Source of the DNA: Campylobacter concisus
GTDB lineage: Bacteria > Campylobacterota > Campylobacteria > Campylobacterales > Campylobacteraceae
Direction of reading: 5' to 3'
DNA: 64,000 nt
Assembly (NCBI RefSeq): GCF_002913045.1
Contig: NZ_PPAF01000026.1
Location: 1 to 64,000 of the forward strand
The translations under genes were made by a program, and so were the position numbers. The notes under the pieces were generated by a model. That model was not told the DNA's origin. It saw only the letters and a list, made by a program, of their open reading frames with translations, and did no database searches. This document shows, piece after piece, positions 21,245 through 31,185 of this stretch. Position 1 is the stretch's first letter, and every line of letters starts with the position of its first letter.

Positions 21245-23445
21245 CTGAAGAGATATTTTTAAAGCTTGATTTGGGCGAGTATTTAGAGAAATTTAACTCC
21301 TTTTTGGCAAGGCAAAAACCGCTATTTTTACAAGGTGACAGCAAAATCCACTTTGAAAACATTAGCGAGCTTTCAAAGTATGATTTTAAGGCGCCTGATG
21401 AGATAAAAGAGCTTGATGACGCGCTTATGAGACTTAGCAAGCAAGCAGTGCTTCACATCAGTGAAATTTACGAGTTTGCAAAGATCATTAAATATTTTTC
21501 ATATCTAAAAAAGCAAAAATTTGAAGGCAGGCTTGGCGAGTGGATCGCTAAGGTTGAAATCCCTGAAGCGATGAGCCATATGGCAAACAGCTTTGATGAA
21601 AACGGCGAGTTTAGCGACAGCGTGGATGAGAGATTTCACGCGATAAAGCAGGCTTTTAGCGAGAAAAAACGCCAGATTGATGCTGAACTTAAAAAGCTCA
21701 TCTACTCAAAGCACATCACGCCCTATCTAGTCGATACCCAGACGCACTACATCAACGCGCAAGAGGCACTTTTGGTGCGTGGCGGCTTTAATCACGCCCT
21801 AAAAGGCACCGTGATCGCTAGAAGCTCAGGCGGATACTTCTACGTCGCACCTGCAAGCACCGAGCGCCTAAAAAAGGAGCAAAGCGAGCTGCTTGATAGA
21901 AAAGAGGAGATCATTTTTGAGCACTGCAAGAAATTTAGCCTGCAGATGAGCAAGAGCCTGCTCTTTTTGAAATTTATAAATAACGCTTTTGATCAGTTTG
22001 ACGCATACCAGGCTCGTGTAAATTTGGCTAGATCACGTGACTATGAGTTTGTTTTGCCAAACAGCTCACACGTTATCAAGCTTGAGAAATTTGCCCACCC
22101 AGCGCTTAAAAACCCAAAAAGCGTGAGTGTGGATTTTAGTAAAAAGGTGCTTTTAATAACCGGTGTAAATGCTGGCGGTAAATCGATGCTTTTAAAATCT
22201 ATCATCTCAGCCACGCTGCTTGCAAAGTATCTGCTGCCTATGCGTATCGACGCAAACCGCTCAACGATCGGCTCTTTTAAAGAATTTGACGCGATCATAG
22301 AAGATCCGCAAAGTGTGAAAAACGACATCTCGACCTTTGCTGGCAGGATGGTGCACTTTGCAAGGCTTTTTACTAAAAAGTCAATCATTATCGGCATCGA
22401 CGAGATCGAGCTTGGCACCGATTTTGAAGAGGCTGCGAGCTTGTATGGCGTCATGATAGAGCGCCTCATCACTCAAGATATCAAAATGATCATCACGACC
22501 CACCACAAGCGCCTTGCGATGTTGCTAGCTAAAAACCCCGAGGTTGAGCTAGTAGCGGCACTTTACGACGAGGCGGCCCAAAGGCCTAAATTTGAGTTTT
22601 TAAAAGGCACGATCGGCAAGTCTTACGCCTTTGAAACGGCGACAAGATACGGCATATCTCAAAATTTAGTGGCGCAGGCAAAGAAAATTTACGGCGAAGA
22701 TAAGGAGAATTTAAACGAGATCATCACAAAGACGCTAAATTTACAAACCAAGCTTGATGAGGGGATAAAAGAGGTCACGGCAAAAGAGGAGCGGCTGGAG
22801 CGCTTGCTTGAGGAGCAAAAAGAGCTAAAAGAGAGAAATGAGATCAAGCTAAATGCGACTATTTCGCGATTAGAAAAAGAGTATTATGAAGCGATAAATG
22901 CGGCAAAAGCTGTTATAAATTTCAAGGACATTAAAGACAAGCAAAGAGCGCTAAACGTGGCAAATGAGAAAAAAGCTGCCATCGTTAAGCCTAAGAAAAC
23001 TGAACGCGAGAGCCTAAAAGTAGGCGATAGAGTGAAGTATGAAAATATCAAAGGCACGGTTTTAAGCATCTCTAAAAACGATGCGATGATCGAGTCAAAT
23101 GGCATAAATTTACGCGTGCCGCTCGAGCTTTTAAGAAAAAATGGCAACGAGGTAATCTTACCTAAAAAAGGTGGCGTGAGTTTAAGTGTCGATAAGCCAA
23201 AAATGGCCTCGCTCTCGATTGATCTGCACGGCATGAGAGCTGATGAGGCGATAGCAAAACTGGATAAATTTATCTCGGATAGTCTTGTTATGGGATTTGA
23301 TGAGGTTAGCGTATTTCACGGCATTGGCACTGGCAAGCTCGCCTTTGCAGTTAAAAATTTCTTAAAAGAGCATCCAAGCGTTAAAGAATTTTTTGACGCA
23401 CCGGCAAATCAAGGCGGATACGGTGCTAAAATAGTCAGACTTTAA
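21241..23445 (+). CDS. mutS2: MutS2 family ATPase/endonuclease
   Basis: MutS2 (734 residues) has the MutS-type core and clamp without the mismatch-reading N-terminal domain. Walker A is GVNAGGKS at 308-315 and Walker B is SIIIGIDEIELGTD. A long charged coiled coil lies at about 480-575. It ends with a KOW-like segment and an Smr nuclease domain (SIDLHGMRADEA near 660, then VFHGIGTGKL). In other bacteria MutS2 suppresses homologous recombination or rescues collided ribosomes. The usual LDLR-type Smr motif is not obvious. Confidence 0.93.
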   Translation: MTEEIFLKLDLGEYLEKFNSFLARQKPLFLQGDSKIHFENISELSKYDFKAPDEIKELDDALMRLSKQAVLHISEIYEFAKIIKYFSYLKKQKFEGRLGEWIAKVEIPEAMSHMANSFDENGEFSDSVDERFHAIKQAFSEKKRQIDAELKKLIYSKHITPYLVDTQTHYINAQEALLVRGGFNHALKGTVIARSSGGYFYVAPASTERLKKEQSELLDRKEEIIFEHCKKFSLQMSKSLLFLKFINNAFDQFDAYQARVNLARSRDYEFVLPNSSHVIKLEKFAHPALKNPKSVSVDFSKKVLLITGVNAGGKSMLLKSIISATLLAKYLLPMRIDANRSTIGSFKEFDAIIEDPQSVKNDISTFAGRMVHFARLFTKKSIIIGIDEIELGTDFEEAASLYGVMIERLITQDIKMIITTHHKRLAMLLAKNPEVELVAALYDEAAQRPKFEFLKGTIGKSYAFETATRYGISQNLVAQAKKIYGEDKENLNEIITKTLNLQTKLDEGIKEVTAKEERLERLLEEQKELKERNEIKLNATISRLEKEYYEAINAAKAVINFKDIKDKQRALNVANEKKAAIVKPKKTERESLKVGDRVKYENIKGTVLSISKNDAMIESNGINLRVPLELLRKNGNEVILPKKGGVSLSVDKPKMASLSIDLHGMRADEAIAKLDKFISDSLVMGFDEVSVFHGIGTGKLAFAVKNFLKEHPSVKEFFDAPANQGGYGAKIVRL

Positions 23446-23481
23446 CTTTTTTCCAAAAGTTAAAATTTATTTTAAGGTTGA

Positions 23482-23487
23482 TATAAT
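23482..23487 (+). promoter_or_regulatory. -10 box upstream of the GGDEF/EAL gene
   Basis: TATAAT lies 33 bases before the TTG start, in GATATAATCAG. No convincing -35 is present. It suggests the gene has its own promoter after mutS2. Confidence 0.45.
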
Positions 23488-23520
23488 CAGTGCAATTACA
23501 CAAAACAAGGGAAGTAACTT

Positions 23521-25434
23521 TTGAGTAACAAGGACGAGCAAACGGGTAAAAATCTAAACATCACTAAAACGATTATAGGTTTAGTGTTTGTTTTGGGAAG
23601 TATTTTTTTAGTCGAAAACCTGGCAGTTTTTTATTTTAAATTTAATAATGCTTCTGCTGAAAATGGCTTTAATCTTCGAAAGAAAGTTGATTATTTGACA
23701 TATCAATATGTTGATTATTTCAAAAATGTCAGCAAATATGATGTCGCAAATTTCCAATCTTACATTAACGATAGTGCTATGGGCGATGTTCTTTTATTAA
23801 AGGATGATAATAAAAATGGATACAAGGTCGTAGCGTCTTCAGATAAAAGAATAATAAATCAAGAATTTAACGACAAAAGCTGTGGAAATATTTTTGTTCA
23901 TAATTTCCAAAAAGATTATTTTTGGGCAAAAATTTTGCCAGAAAATGCTGCTCAAGTTTGTATGTTTGTGCCGGTTGGAGAGTATATATTGGGCTTTAAA
24001 GGAAAGGTCGATCAACGTATTACTGGTACGCATGATGAGTACTTTTTTGAGTGGCTTTTAAACAATATGGCTTTAACATTCATCTTAAGCCTTGTTGGCG
24101 CAATAGTTGCTTTGTCTACTTGTATATGGTACGCGGTTAAATATATAAAAGAAAAAAATAACTATAATGAATTAAAAACAGATGCTAAAAAGCAGATAGA
24201 AGAGCTTGGAGAAAAGCTTTATATCGATCCAATGACTGGACTTTTAAATAAAACAGCATTGGTGCGTGATATTAATAGCTATGAAAATCCTAAAGTAGTG
24301 CTTATAGATATTGACGATTTTGGCAAGATGAATGACTTTTACGGTAAATTTGCATGTGATCAGATTTTGGTCAAGATGGCTGATTTGATCAGTGAATTTG
24401 CCAAAGATGAGAATATGAAGGCTTACTGTATAGAAGCAGATAGGTTTGCTCTGGTAGAAGATAGCGATAGCTTTATCGATAGATATGAAGATATGGTTGA
24501 AGATTTGATAGAAATTTTTAAAGGCCGTATGCTAAGTATAGTCGATGAAGATGGTAGAGAGATAGAAGGTATCGAGATACATAGTACAATAGGCTTTGCT
24601 CTTGATAGTGACCAAACACTAAGAAAAGCAACAATAGCATTAAAAACAGCAAAAGAGCAAGATAAAGACTATGTTTGTTATTTTAAAGGGCTAAATCAAA
24701 AAGAGGAATACGCAACTCAAATAGAACGCTCTAAACTGATACAATACGCCACTATAAATAACAATATTGTTCCTTATTTTCAGCCGATAGTTAATGATCA
24801 AAAGGTACCTGTAAAATACGAATGCTTGATAAGACTTTTAGATAGAGGCGATGTTATATCACCAAATGTCTTTTTGGATATCTCAAAGCGCATTAAGCGT
24901 TATGCTGATCTTGAGAAACAACTCATTAAAAAGTGTTTTAAGCAGCTTGTAGAGGATAAGAATTTAGTACTTTCTATAAATTTAAGCAGTAGAGATATGA
25001 TCGATGGTGATGTTAGCTCACTTGTTTTAAATTTATTAAATAAACACAATATTGCTGGTAGAGTGGTGTTTGAGATCGTTGAAGATGAAGAGCTTAAAAA
25101 TTTAGAGAGAGTTTCAAATTTTATTGAGCGTGTAAAAAGCATGGGCGCAAAGATCGCTATCGATGATTTTGGCTCAGGATATTCAAATTTTTCTTACATC
25201 ATAAAGATCAAGCCTGACTACGTGAAGATCGATGGCTCTATTATAAAAGATATAGACATAAATAAAGATTCACACTCTATCGCGAGTGCGATTGTAGCAT
25301 TTGCAAAAGACCTTGGTATAAAAACTATTGCTGAATATGTACATTCAAAAGAGATATTTGAAATCTGTAAAGAGATCGGCGTAGATGAGTTCCAGGGCTT
25401 TTATTTTGGTGCACCAGAGCGTGCTGGCTCATAA
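23521..25434 (+). CDS. Membrane GGDEF/EAL protein (c-di-GMP signalling)
   Basis: The 637-residue protein has TM1 (about 17-38), a periplasmic sensor domain (39-178), TM2 (180-206), a GGDEF domain (232-388) and an EAL domain (400-637). The diguanylate cyclase signature is degenerate, EADRF at 305-309 for GGDEF, so it is unlikely to make c-di-GMP. In the EAL domain the signature is ECL (434-436), yet the metal-binding and catalytic residues are present: Asn487 (SINLS), Glu518 (FEIVE), Asp548-Asp549 (DDFGSGYS), Lys569, Glu605 and Gln625. It may therefore be a phosphodiesterase or a c-di-GMP receptor. Topology resembles LapD but lacks an obvious HAMP. The start is TTG with AAGGGAAG upstream. Confidence 0.88.
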   Translation: MSNKDEQTGKNLNITKTIIGLVFVLGSIFLVENLAVFYFKFNNASAENGFNLRKKVDYLTYQYVDYFKNVSKYDVANFQSYINDSAMGDVLLLKDDNKNGYKVVASSDKRIINQEFNDKSCGNIFVHNFQKDYFWAKILPENAAQVCMFVPVGEYILGFKGKVDQRITGTHDEYFFEWLLNNMALTFILSLVGAIVALSTCIWYAVKYIKEKNNYNELKTDAKKQIEELGEKLYIDPMTGLLNKTALVRDINSYENPKVVLIDIDDFGKMNDFYGKFACDQILVKMADLISEFAKDENMKAYCIEADRFALVEDSDSFIDRYEDMVEDLIEIFKGRMLSIVDEDGREIEGIEIHSTIGFALDSDQTLRKATIALKTAKEQDKDYVCYFKGLNQKEEYATQIERSKLIQYATINNNIVPYFQPIVNDQKVPVKYECLIRLLDRGDVISPNVFLDISKRIKRYADLEKQLIKKCFKQLVEDKNLVLSINLSSRDMIDGDVSSLVLNLLNKHNIAGRVVFEIVEDEELKNLERVSNFIERVKSMGAKIAIDDFGSGYSNFSYIIKIKPDYVKIDGSIIKDIDINKDSHSIASAIVAFAKDLGIKTIAEYVHSKEIFEICKEIGVDEFQGFYFGAPERAGS

Positions 25435-25442
25435 GGTACTTA

Positions 25443-26531
25443 GTGGTAATTAGCTTTTTAAAAGAGCTTTTAAGCTTTCGCTCTATCACGCCTAATGATG
25501 CTGGAAGCTTAGAATTTATCGCTAAATTTTTGCCTGATTTTGAGGCGAAATTTATAGAAAAAAATGGTACCAAAAATCTCATACTTTCTAAAATTTATGG
25601 AGACGGCGAGCATCTAGCTTTTGCAGGGCATGTTGATGTCGTGCCTCCAGGTGAGGGCTGGGATAGCGGGCCATTTACTCCACTAGAAAAAGATCGCTAT
25701 ATCTACGCAAGAGGCGCACAGGATATGAAAAGTGGCGTGGCTGCTTTTGTTTACGCTGCTAAAGATGCGAAATTTGATGGCAAGCTAAGCCTCATCTTAA
25801 CAAGCGACGAAGAGGGCGATGGCACATATGGCACGCCTTTAGCACTTGAATATTTACGCGAAATAAATGATTTGCCAAAATTTTGCGTAGTGGCTGAGCC
25901 AACTTGCGATAAAGAATTTGGCGATAGCATAAAAGTTGGCAGACGTGGCTCAATAAATGGCAAGATCGTGATAAAGGGCGTTCAAGGGCACGTGGCATAT
26001 CCTGAAAAGTGTGTAAATCCGGTAAATTTGATAGCTCCACTTTTAAATAAAATAGCTGATCACGATATGGACGCTGGGAGCGAGTTTTTTAGTCCAAGCA
26101 AGATCGTGGTAACTGATATCAGAGGCGGCATGCAAGTTTGCAACGTCACGCCAAGCGAGCTTAGCATAATGTTTAATGTGAGAAACTCAAATTTAACTGA
26201 CATAAATGATGTTGAGAGCTATCTTAGAGAGGTCTTAAAAGCGCTTGATTACGAGCTTAGCATAAAACAAAGCTCAAAGAGATTTTTAACAAATAAAGAT
26301 AGTAAAATCGTAAAAAATTTAATGGCCTCTGTCGCAAAAATTACCGGTGTCACACCGGTTCTAAATACAAAGGGTGGCACGAGCGATGCAAGGCACTTTG
26401 CTGAATTTGGTGTAGATGCGATAGAATTTGGTGTCATAAACGACCGCATACACGCCAAAAACGAGCGAGTTAGTGTTGATGAGGTAAATAAACTTTATGA
26501 AATTTTTAAAGATTTGATAGAAAAATTTTAA
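25443..26531 (+). CDS. dapE: Succinyl-diaminopimelate desuccinylase
   Basis: DapE (362 residues) is a di-zinc M20 hydrolase releasing L,L-diaminopimelate for lysine and peptidoglycan synthesis. Metal ligands are visible in [10 protein letters not shown] (His63), RGAQDMKSG (Asp), [11 protein letters not shown] (Glu pair) and the C-terminal [13 protein letters not shown] (His). [20 protein letters not shown] is the family's lid motif. GTG start, 8 bases after the preceding stop. Confidence 0.95.
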   Translation: MVISFLKELLSFRSITPNDAGSLEFIAKFLPDFEAKFIEKNGTKNLILSKIYGDGEHLAFAGHVDVVPPGEGWDSGPFTPLEKDRYIYARGAQDMKSGVAAFVYAAKDAKFDGKLSLILTSDEEGDGTYGTPLALEYLREINDLPKFCVVAEPTCDKEFGDSIKVGRRGSINGKIVIKGVQGHVAYPEKCVNPVNLIAPLLNKIADHDMDAGSEFFSPSKIVVTDIRGGMQVCNVTPSELSIMFNVRNSNLTDINDVESYLREVLKALDYELSIKQSSKRFLTNKDSKIVKNLMASVAKITGVTPVLNTKGGTSDARHFAEFGVDAIEFGVINDRIHAKNERVSVDEVNKLYEIFKDLIEKF

Positions 26532-26910
26532 TCCATAAATTTCATTATCCTTAAACCAAAAAGCTATTAAGTGCCTAAAAAATATTTTCAAAAGCTATTT
26601 TGATTGATATTTTTGTCAAAGAATTTTAAAAATAAGAAATTTTCTTTATTTGGCAATATTGCTATTATCTGTTACAATTCATAAAATAGCCGGGTTTTGG
26701 CCATTTCAAGTAAAACCTAATGGAATGCCCTTTTTAACGAGCATAAGGCAGAAGTTATAAATACGTTTGTGGATGAGAAATATATCCAGCACAATCCTGG
26801 CTTTAAAGATGGTATGGATATCATTTCTAATTTGTAAAAAAGTAAAATTTCAAATAAATAAAAAAATGCAAGTAAAACGAAAAATATACAAATCTTTTCA
26901 ATACGAGAAA
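26532..26910. other. Gene-poor stretch between dapE and the DUF2809 gene
   Basis: This 379-base stretch has no intact gene. It holds AT-rich sequence, a GCCGGGTTTTGGCC segment near 26689-26702, and the SnoaL-like fragment listed separately. No promoter or terminator is convincing. Confidence 0.6.
26721..26837 (+). pseudogene. Fragment of a SnoaL-like (NTF2-fold) protein
   Basis: One open stretch encodes NALFNEHKAEVINTFVDEKY followed by IQHNPGFKDGMDIISNL. This matches the N-terminal part of SnoaL-like aldol-condensation proteins, where xxYIQHNPxxxDG is the hallmark. It has stop codons on both sides and no start, and only about 38 of the usual 120-150 residues remain. A remnant of a lost accessory gene is the simplest reading. 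Confidence 0.55.
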
Positions 26911-27309
26911 ATGAGACATAGCTTGCGAGCTAGATTGTTCTTTTTGCTCGTAGCAATCGTGATTTTGGCAATCGAAATTTTTATCGCAGTTTTTGTCAAA
27001 GGTGGCTTCGTGCGCCATTATTTGGGTGATGTGCTAGTTACGGTGATGCTTTACGCATTTGGACGAGCCGTGTTTAAAATTGCACCAAAAATTTTAGCAT
27101 TTGAAATATTTGCTTTCTCGCTATTTATAGAAATTCTACAATACTTTAAAGTGCTTGAAATTTTAGATATTCATAATTTAATAATACGCATAGTCTTTGG
27201 CGGAACATTTGACGTTAGCGACATCGTATGTTACGCATTGGGCTGCTTACTGGCTTATTTGATTGATGTCATTTGCTTTCTGCAAAAGTATAAAAGTCCA
27301 AAGATATAG
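26911..27309 (+). CDS. DUF2809 family membrane protein
   Basis: From ATG 26911 the product is 132 residues with about four membrane helices: LFFLLVAIVILAIEIFIAVF, GDVLVTVMLYAFGR, IFAFSLFIEILQYF and DIVCYALGCLLAYLIDVI. FVRHYLGDVLV, the FIEILQ segment and FGGTFDVSDIVCYALG match DUF2809. The frame is open further upstream (ATG at 26866, or 26767), but that part overlaps the SnoaL-like fragment and is not hydrophobic. No start has a clear Shine-Dalgarno. Function unknown. Confidence 0.7.
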   Translation: MRHSLRARLFFLLVAIVILAIEIFIAVFVKGGFVRHYLGDVLVTVMLYAFGRAVFKIAPKILAFEIFAFSLFIEILQYFKVLEILDIHNLIIRIVFGGTFDVSDIVCYALGCLLAYLIDVICFLQKYKSPKI

Positions 27310-27346
27310 TGATAAACTACAACTTTATTTTTTTAAGTATAAAGAA

Positions 27347-27370
27347 GGAGCTAATCATCTTAAAAGCTCC
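27347..27370 (-). terminator. Possible terminator after polA
   Basis: GGAGCT (27347-27352) and AGCTCC (27365-27370) form a 6-base stem just past the polA stop. Reading the minus strand, a T/A-rich tract follows. It may also serve the convergent DUF2809 gene. Confidence 0.35.
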
Positions 27371-27386
27371 AGCAAAATTTATCTAT

Positions 27387-30023
27387 TTATTTTAGCTCAC
27401 CCCAGTTTTTAGCGATATTTAGCGATGTTTTAAGTGGCACATTTAGCGTGTAAATTTCCTCCATTGTCTTTTGTGTTGCTCTGCCAAATTCCTGCGCAAA
27501 CTTATCCTTTACTTCAAAGATCAGCTCATCGTGGATTTGAAGCAACATTTTTGCATTTTCATCTAAATTTGCTCTAACTTTTACCATCGCCATCTTGACA
27601 AGATCTGCCGCAGAGCCTTGAAAGACCGTATTTACCGCTTCACGTTCAAACATCGCTATTTGCATAGGTGTAGCACTTTTAAAGTCAAAGTAGCGCCTTC
27701 TGCCAAGTAGCGTCTGCACAAATCCGTCGTTTTTAGCTGAAATTTTTATCCCCTCTAAAAACTCTTTGATTGTCTCAAACGCCTTAAAATAGCGCTCTAT
27801 ATACTCTTTCGCCTCGGCTCTTGTGATATTTACTTGATTTGCTAGCTTGCTTGAGCCCATGCCGTAAATGAGGCCAAAATTTATACTTTTTGCCACGGCT
27901 CTATTTTGCCCATCGCTACTACCAAATATGCTAATAGCCGTCCTTGCGTGGATATCCTCGTCATTTTTAAACGCCTCAAGAAGCGCAGGATCACGGCTAA
28001 AGTGAGCTAGCAGTCTAAGCTCGATCTGGCTGTAGTCAAGCCCCACAAAACTATACCCATTGCGTGCCTCAAAGCACTCTCTGACGTCCTTTGCGAGGCT
28101 GCCACGAGCTGGAATGTTTTGTAAATTTGGATTTTTACTTGAAAGCCTACCAGTACTCGTGCCAGTTTGCAAAAAGCTTGTGTAAATTCGTGAGCCCTCA
28201 TCCTTTTTTGCAAGCGCTAAAAGTGGCTCGCAGTAAGTGCTTTGTAGTTTATATAGCTCGCGGTAAGCTAAAATTTTCTCAATCACTGGGTGGGCGTCTA
28301 TGAGCTCAGCGAGCACGCTTTCATCGGTGCTATATCCTGTTTTTGTCTTCTTTTTGGTTGGAAGCTTCAAGTGCTCAAAAAGTATGACACCAAGCTGTTT
28401 TACTGAGTTTATGTTGAAATTTTCGCCGCTTAGCTCGTAAATTTCACTTGTTAGTGCCTTTAGTTTGGTGTCGTTTTCAAGGATGAGCTTTTGCATTTTG
28501 GCTTCATTTATCTTGATGCCGTTTTGCTCCATGTCAAAGAGCGTGAGGATAAAAGGAAACTCGTGCGTATCGGCAAGGGCTAGTAAATTTTTATCAAGCG
28601 TGTTTAAAAAAGTTTTATAAAATTTAAGCGTTATCCAAGCATCCTCGCTCGCGTATTTGGCGGCATTTTCTAGCGGTACATCGCCAAAAGTTTGCCCCTT
28701 TTTGACCATATCTTCAAATTTTATCGTGTCGTAGTCATAAAGTCTCTTTGCCAGTGCGTCCATGCCGACACTCGAGTTTGGATCGCTAAGCCAAGCAAGG
28801 ATCATCGTGTCTTTAAAATTTGCTGGAGGATTTAGACCTAGGTTATTTTTAACTATCTCAAAGTCGTACTTCAAATTTTGTCCGATCACGCAACCTTTGT
28901 AAATTTGACCTATCGCCCAAGTGGCAAATTTTAGGCTGATTTGCTGTGGCACACCGAGGTAGTTGTGAGCTATCGGCACGTAGTAGGCGTCCTCGTCGTT
29001 AAAGCAAAAGCTAAAGCCAACGATCTTTGCGCTCCTGCTATCAACGCCTGTGGTCTCGGTGTCAAAGGCGACGATAGTTTCAGGCGTGATGTCAGTAAGT
29101 AGCTTTTCAATATTTGCTTTATCAAGTAGTAAATTTGCTCTAAAGCCAAGCTTAAATTCAGCATTTTCCTCTTTTTGCAAGCTCTTAAGAAGCCTATTTA
29201 GATCATACTCTTTTAAAATTTCTGAGATATTTATCAAAGGATTTTGCTCTGGAAATTTCGAGTGCTCAAGATCAAATGAGCTAACTGCATCGTCAAATAG
29301 CGTGGCTAGCTTTTTGCTCAAAAATGCTTCGTCTTTTGCAGCAGCAAGCATATTTTTAGTGCGCTCATTTCTAAGAAGGGCTAAATTTTCATAAATTCCA
29401 TCTAAGCTCCCATACTCAGCCAAAAGCTTCTTGGCCCCAACTGCGCCGATGCCTTTGACACCTGGGATGTTGTCCGAGCTATCGCCTGCGATCGCTAAGA
29501 AATCCCTTACTTGAGCCGGATAAACTCCATACTTTTCAAAGCAGCTTGCACTATCATGATCGATCTTGCTTTGTGGGCTGTAGATGCTCACTTTACCGTC
29601 TTCTATGAGCTGGTAGAGGTCTTTATCATGGGTGACTATTCGCACAAATATATCTTTGTCTTTACAAAATTTAACCGCACTTGCGATGATGTCATCGGCC
29701 TCATAGCCCTCGCGGCTAAGGCTGTAAAGCCCCATTTTTTCTATCATATCTATGCAAACTGGAAGCTGTTCTTTTAGCTGAGCTGGAGGCTCGCTCCTGT
29801 TTGCTTTGTAATCACCTAAAATTTCGTGACGTAAGGTCTTGCCTTTGCTATCAAGTGCGAAGATGAGATAGTCACTTTGGTATTCATCTTTAAGGCTTGC
29901 TATAAAATTTGCAAAGCCACTTATCATACCGCTTGGCTTACCCTCACGGTTTTTAAGTCCGCTCATGGCGTAGTAGAGCCTAAAAAAGAAACCAAAAGTG
30001 TCAATAATCGTAAGTGTTTTCAT
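27387..30023 (-). CDS. polA: DNA polymerase I
   Basis: The 878-residue protein has three domains: a 5' nuclease (about 1-290, with DTFGFFFRLYYAM and VTHDKDLYQL), a 3'-5' exonuclease (about 305-490) and a family A polymerase (about 500-878). The exonuclease keeps the Asp-Glu pair in FDTETTGVD, so proofreading is probably active. Motif A is DYSQIELRLLAHFS and motif C is QIHDELIFEV. The frame extends 12 codons upstream, but ATG 30023 follows AAAGGATAAAA and begins the canonical MKTLTIIDTFG. Confidence 0.97.
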   Translation of the reverse strand: MKTLTIIDTFGFFFRLYYAMSGLKNREGKPSGMISGFANFIASLKDEYQSDYLIFALDSKGKTLRHEILGDYKANRSEPPAQLKEQLPVCIDMIEKMGLYSLSREGYEADDIIASAVKFCKDKDIFVRIVTHDKDLYQLIEDGKVSIYSPQSKIDHDSASCFEKYGVYPAQVRDFLAIAGDSSDNIPGVKGIGAVGAKKLLAEYGSLDGIYENLALLRNERTKNMLAAAKDEAFLSKKLATLFDDAVSSFDLEHSKFPEQNPLINISEILKEYDLNRLLKSLQKEENAEFKLGFRANLLLDKANIEKLLTDITPETIVAFDTETTGVDSRSAKIVGFSFCFNDEDAYYVPIAHNYLGVPQQISLKFATWAIGQIYKGCVIGQNLKYDFEIVKNNLGLNPPANFKDTMILAWLSDPNSSVGMDALAKRLYDYDTIKFEDMVKKGQTFGDVPLENAAKYASEDAWITLKFYKTFLNTLDKNLLALADTHEFPFILTLFDMEQNGIKINEAKMQKLILENDTKLKALTSEIYELSGENFNINSVKQLGVILFEHLKLPTKKKTKTGYSTDESVLAELIDAHPVIEKILAYRELYKLQSTYCEPLLALAKKDEGSRIYTSFLQTGTSTGRLSSKNPNLQNIPARGSLAKDVRECFEARNGYSFVGLDYSQIELRLLAHFSRDPALLEAFKNDEDIHARTAISIFGSSDGQNRAVAKSINFGLIYGMGSSKLANQVNITRAEAKEYIERYFKAFETIKEFLEGIKISAKNDGFVQTLLGRRRYFDFKSATPMQIAMFEREAVNTVFQGSAADLVKMAMVKVRANLDENAKMLLQIHDELIFEVKDKFAQEFGRATQKTMEEIYTLNVPLKTSLNIAKNWGELK

Positions 30024-30141
30024 TTTTATCCTTTGTGTAATTTTATGAAATTTAGGCAAAAAATAGGCTGATTTATAAAAATTTTTGATATTATGGCGGA
30101 CATTACAAATAAAAAATCACAAAAATAAAAAGCTTAAGGTC

Positions 30142-31185
30142 ATGAAAAAAATAGTTTTTTTACGTATCAATCCAAATGCAGTCGGTGGTGCCGAACGCTA
30201 TTTAAGAAGGCTTACAAAAGCCCTAAAAGACGTAGGTATAGACACATCTATACGCTCATATTTAGGAGAGGCTAGGATCTCGTCATGGAAAAAGGCTTTG
30301 AGATTTAACGCACAGGTAAAACGCCAGAAACAAAGCGATGAGGTATATTTTAGCTTGGAGCGAGTGAGTTGCGCAGATATTTATAGAGCAGGGGACGGAG
30401 TGCATAAAATTTATCGTGCCACAAAGCCATTTTGGTGGGTTAATCCTCTAAATTTTGTCTATCCATATCTAGAAAAACGCTGCTTTAAAAATTCTAAAAA
30501 GATAATCGCAAACTCAAACTACATAAGAGAGCAAATAATTTCAGCTTACGGTATCGATGAGTCGAAGATTGTCACCATTTACAACGGTATAAATTTGCCA
30601 CAAAAAGTGGAAAAGGGAGAAGCAAAACTTAGCGTATGCGAAGAATTTGGACTTGATTACAATTTACCAATTGTGCTTTTTGTCGGAAATGGCTTTAAAA
30701 GAAAAGGCGCAAAGGACTTTTTGCTTCTTGTCTCAAAACTAAAAACGTCAGTAAATGCGCTAATAGTAGGCAAAGATAAAAATTTAAATTCATATAAGAA
30801 GCTAGCAAAAAAGCTAAAGATAAAGGCATTTTTTACAGGTGAGCAAAAAATGACTGCAAAATTTTATGAAGCAAGCGATATTTTTATATTTCCAACACAC
30901 TATGAGCCATTTTCAAATGTCGTTCTAGAGGCGCTTAGCTTTAAAAATATTGTCTTTACAACGGCTCAAAATGGAGCAGCTGAAATTTTAGAAAATCGTT
31001 TTGTTATGCGTGAACCAAATGATGAAAGTATACTGGAGCTAGTGGAGCAGGTGCTTAATGATAATGACATGATGAGAGAGCTGCAAGAGAAGTCATTTTT
31101 ACTTTCACAAAAATTTAGTATAGAAGAAAATGCAAGCAAAACTCTTGAAATCATAAACGAAGTGCTAAATTTGGAGCAAAAGTGA
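30142..31185 (+). CDS. Glycosyltransferase family 4, probably LOS core
   Basis: This 347-residue GT-B glycosyltransferase opens with VFLRINPNAVGGAERYLRRL and carries IVTIYNGINLP, VLFVGNGFKRKGAKDFL and the C-terminal EPFSNVVLEAL (nucleotide-sugar-binding EX7E-type motif, FPTHYEPFSN...E). The layout resembles WaaG-like LOS core transferases. Upstream in-frame codons from 30085 are unlikely; ATG 30142 after TTAAGG is preferred. It overlaps waaF by 4 bases, supporting a LOS-core role. The sugar and acceptor are not determinable. Confidence 0.82.
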   Translation: MKKIVFLRINPNAVGGAERYLRRLTKALKDVGIDTSIRSYLGEARISSWKKALRFNAQVKRQKQSDEVYFSLERVSCADIYRAGDGVHKIYRATKPFWWVNPLNFVYPYLEKRCFKNSKKIIANSNYIREQIISAYGIDESKIVTIYNGINLPQKVEKGEAKLSVCEEFGLDYNLPIVLFVGNGFKRKGAKDFLLLVSKLKTSVNALIVGKDKNLNSYKKLAKKLKIKAFFTGEQKMTAKFYEASDIFIFPTHYEPFSNVVLEALSFKNIVFTTAQNGAAEILENRFVMREPNDESILELVEQVLNDNDMMRELQEKSFLLSQKFSIEENASKTLEIINEVLNLEQK

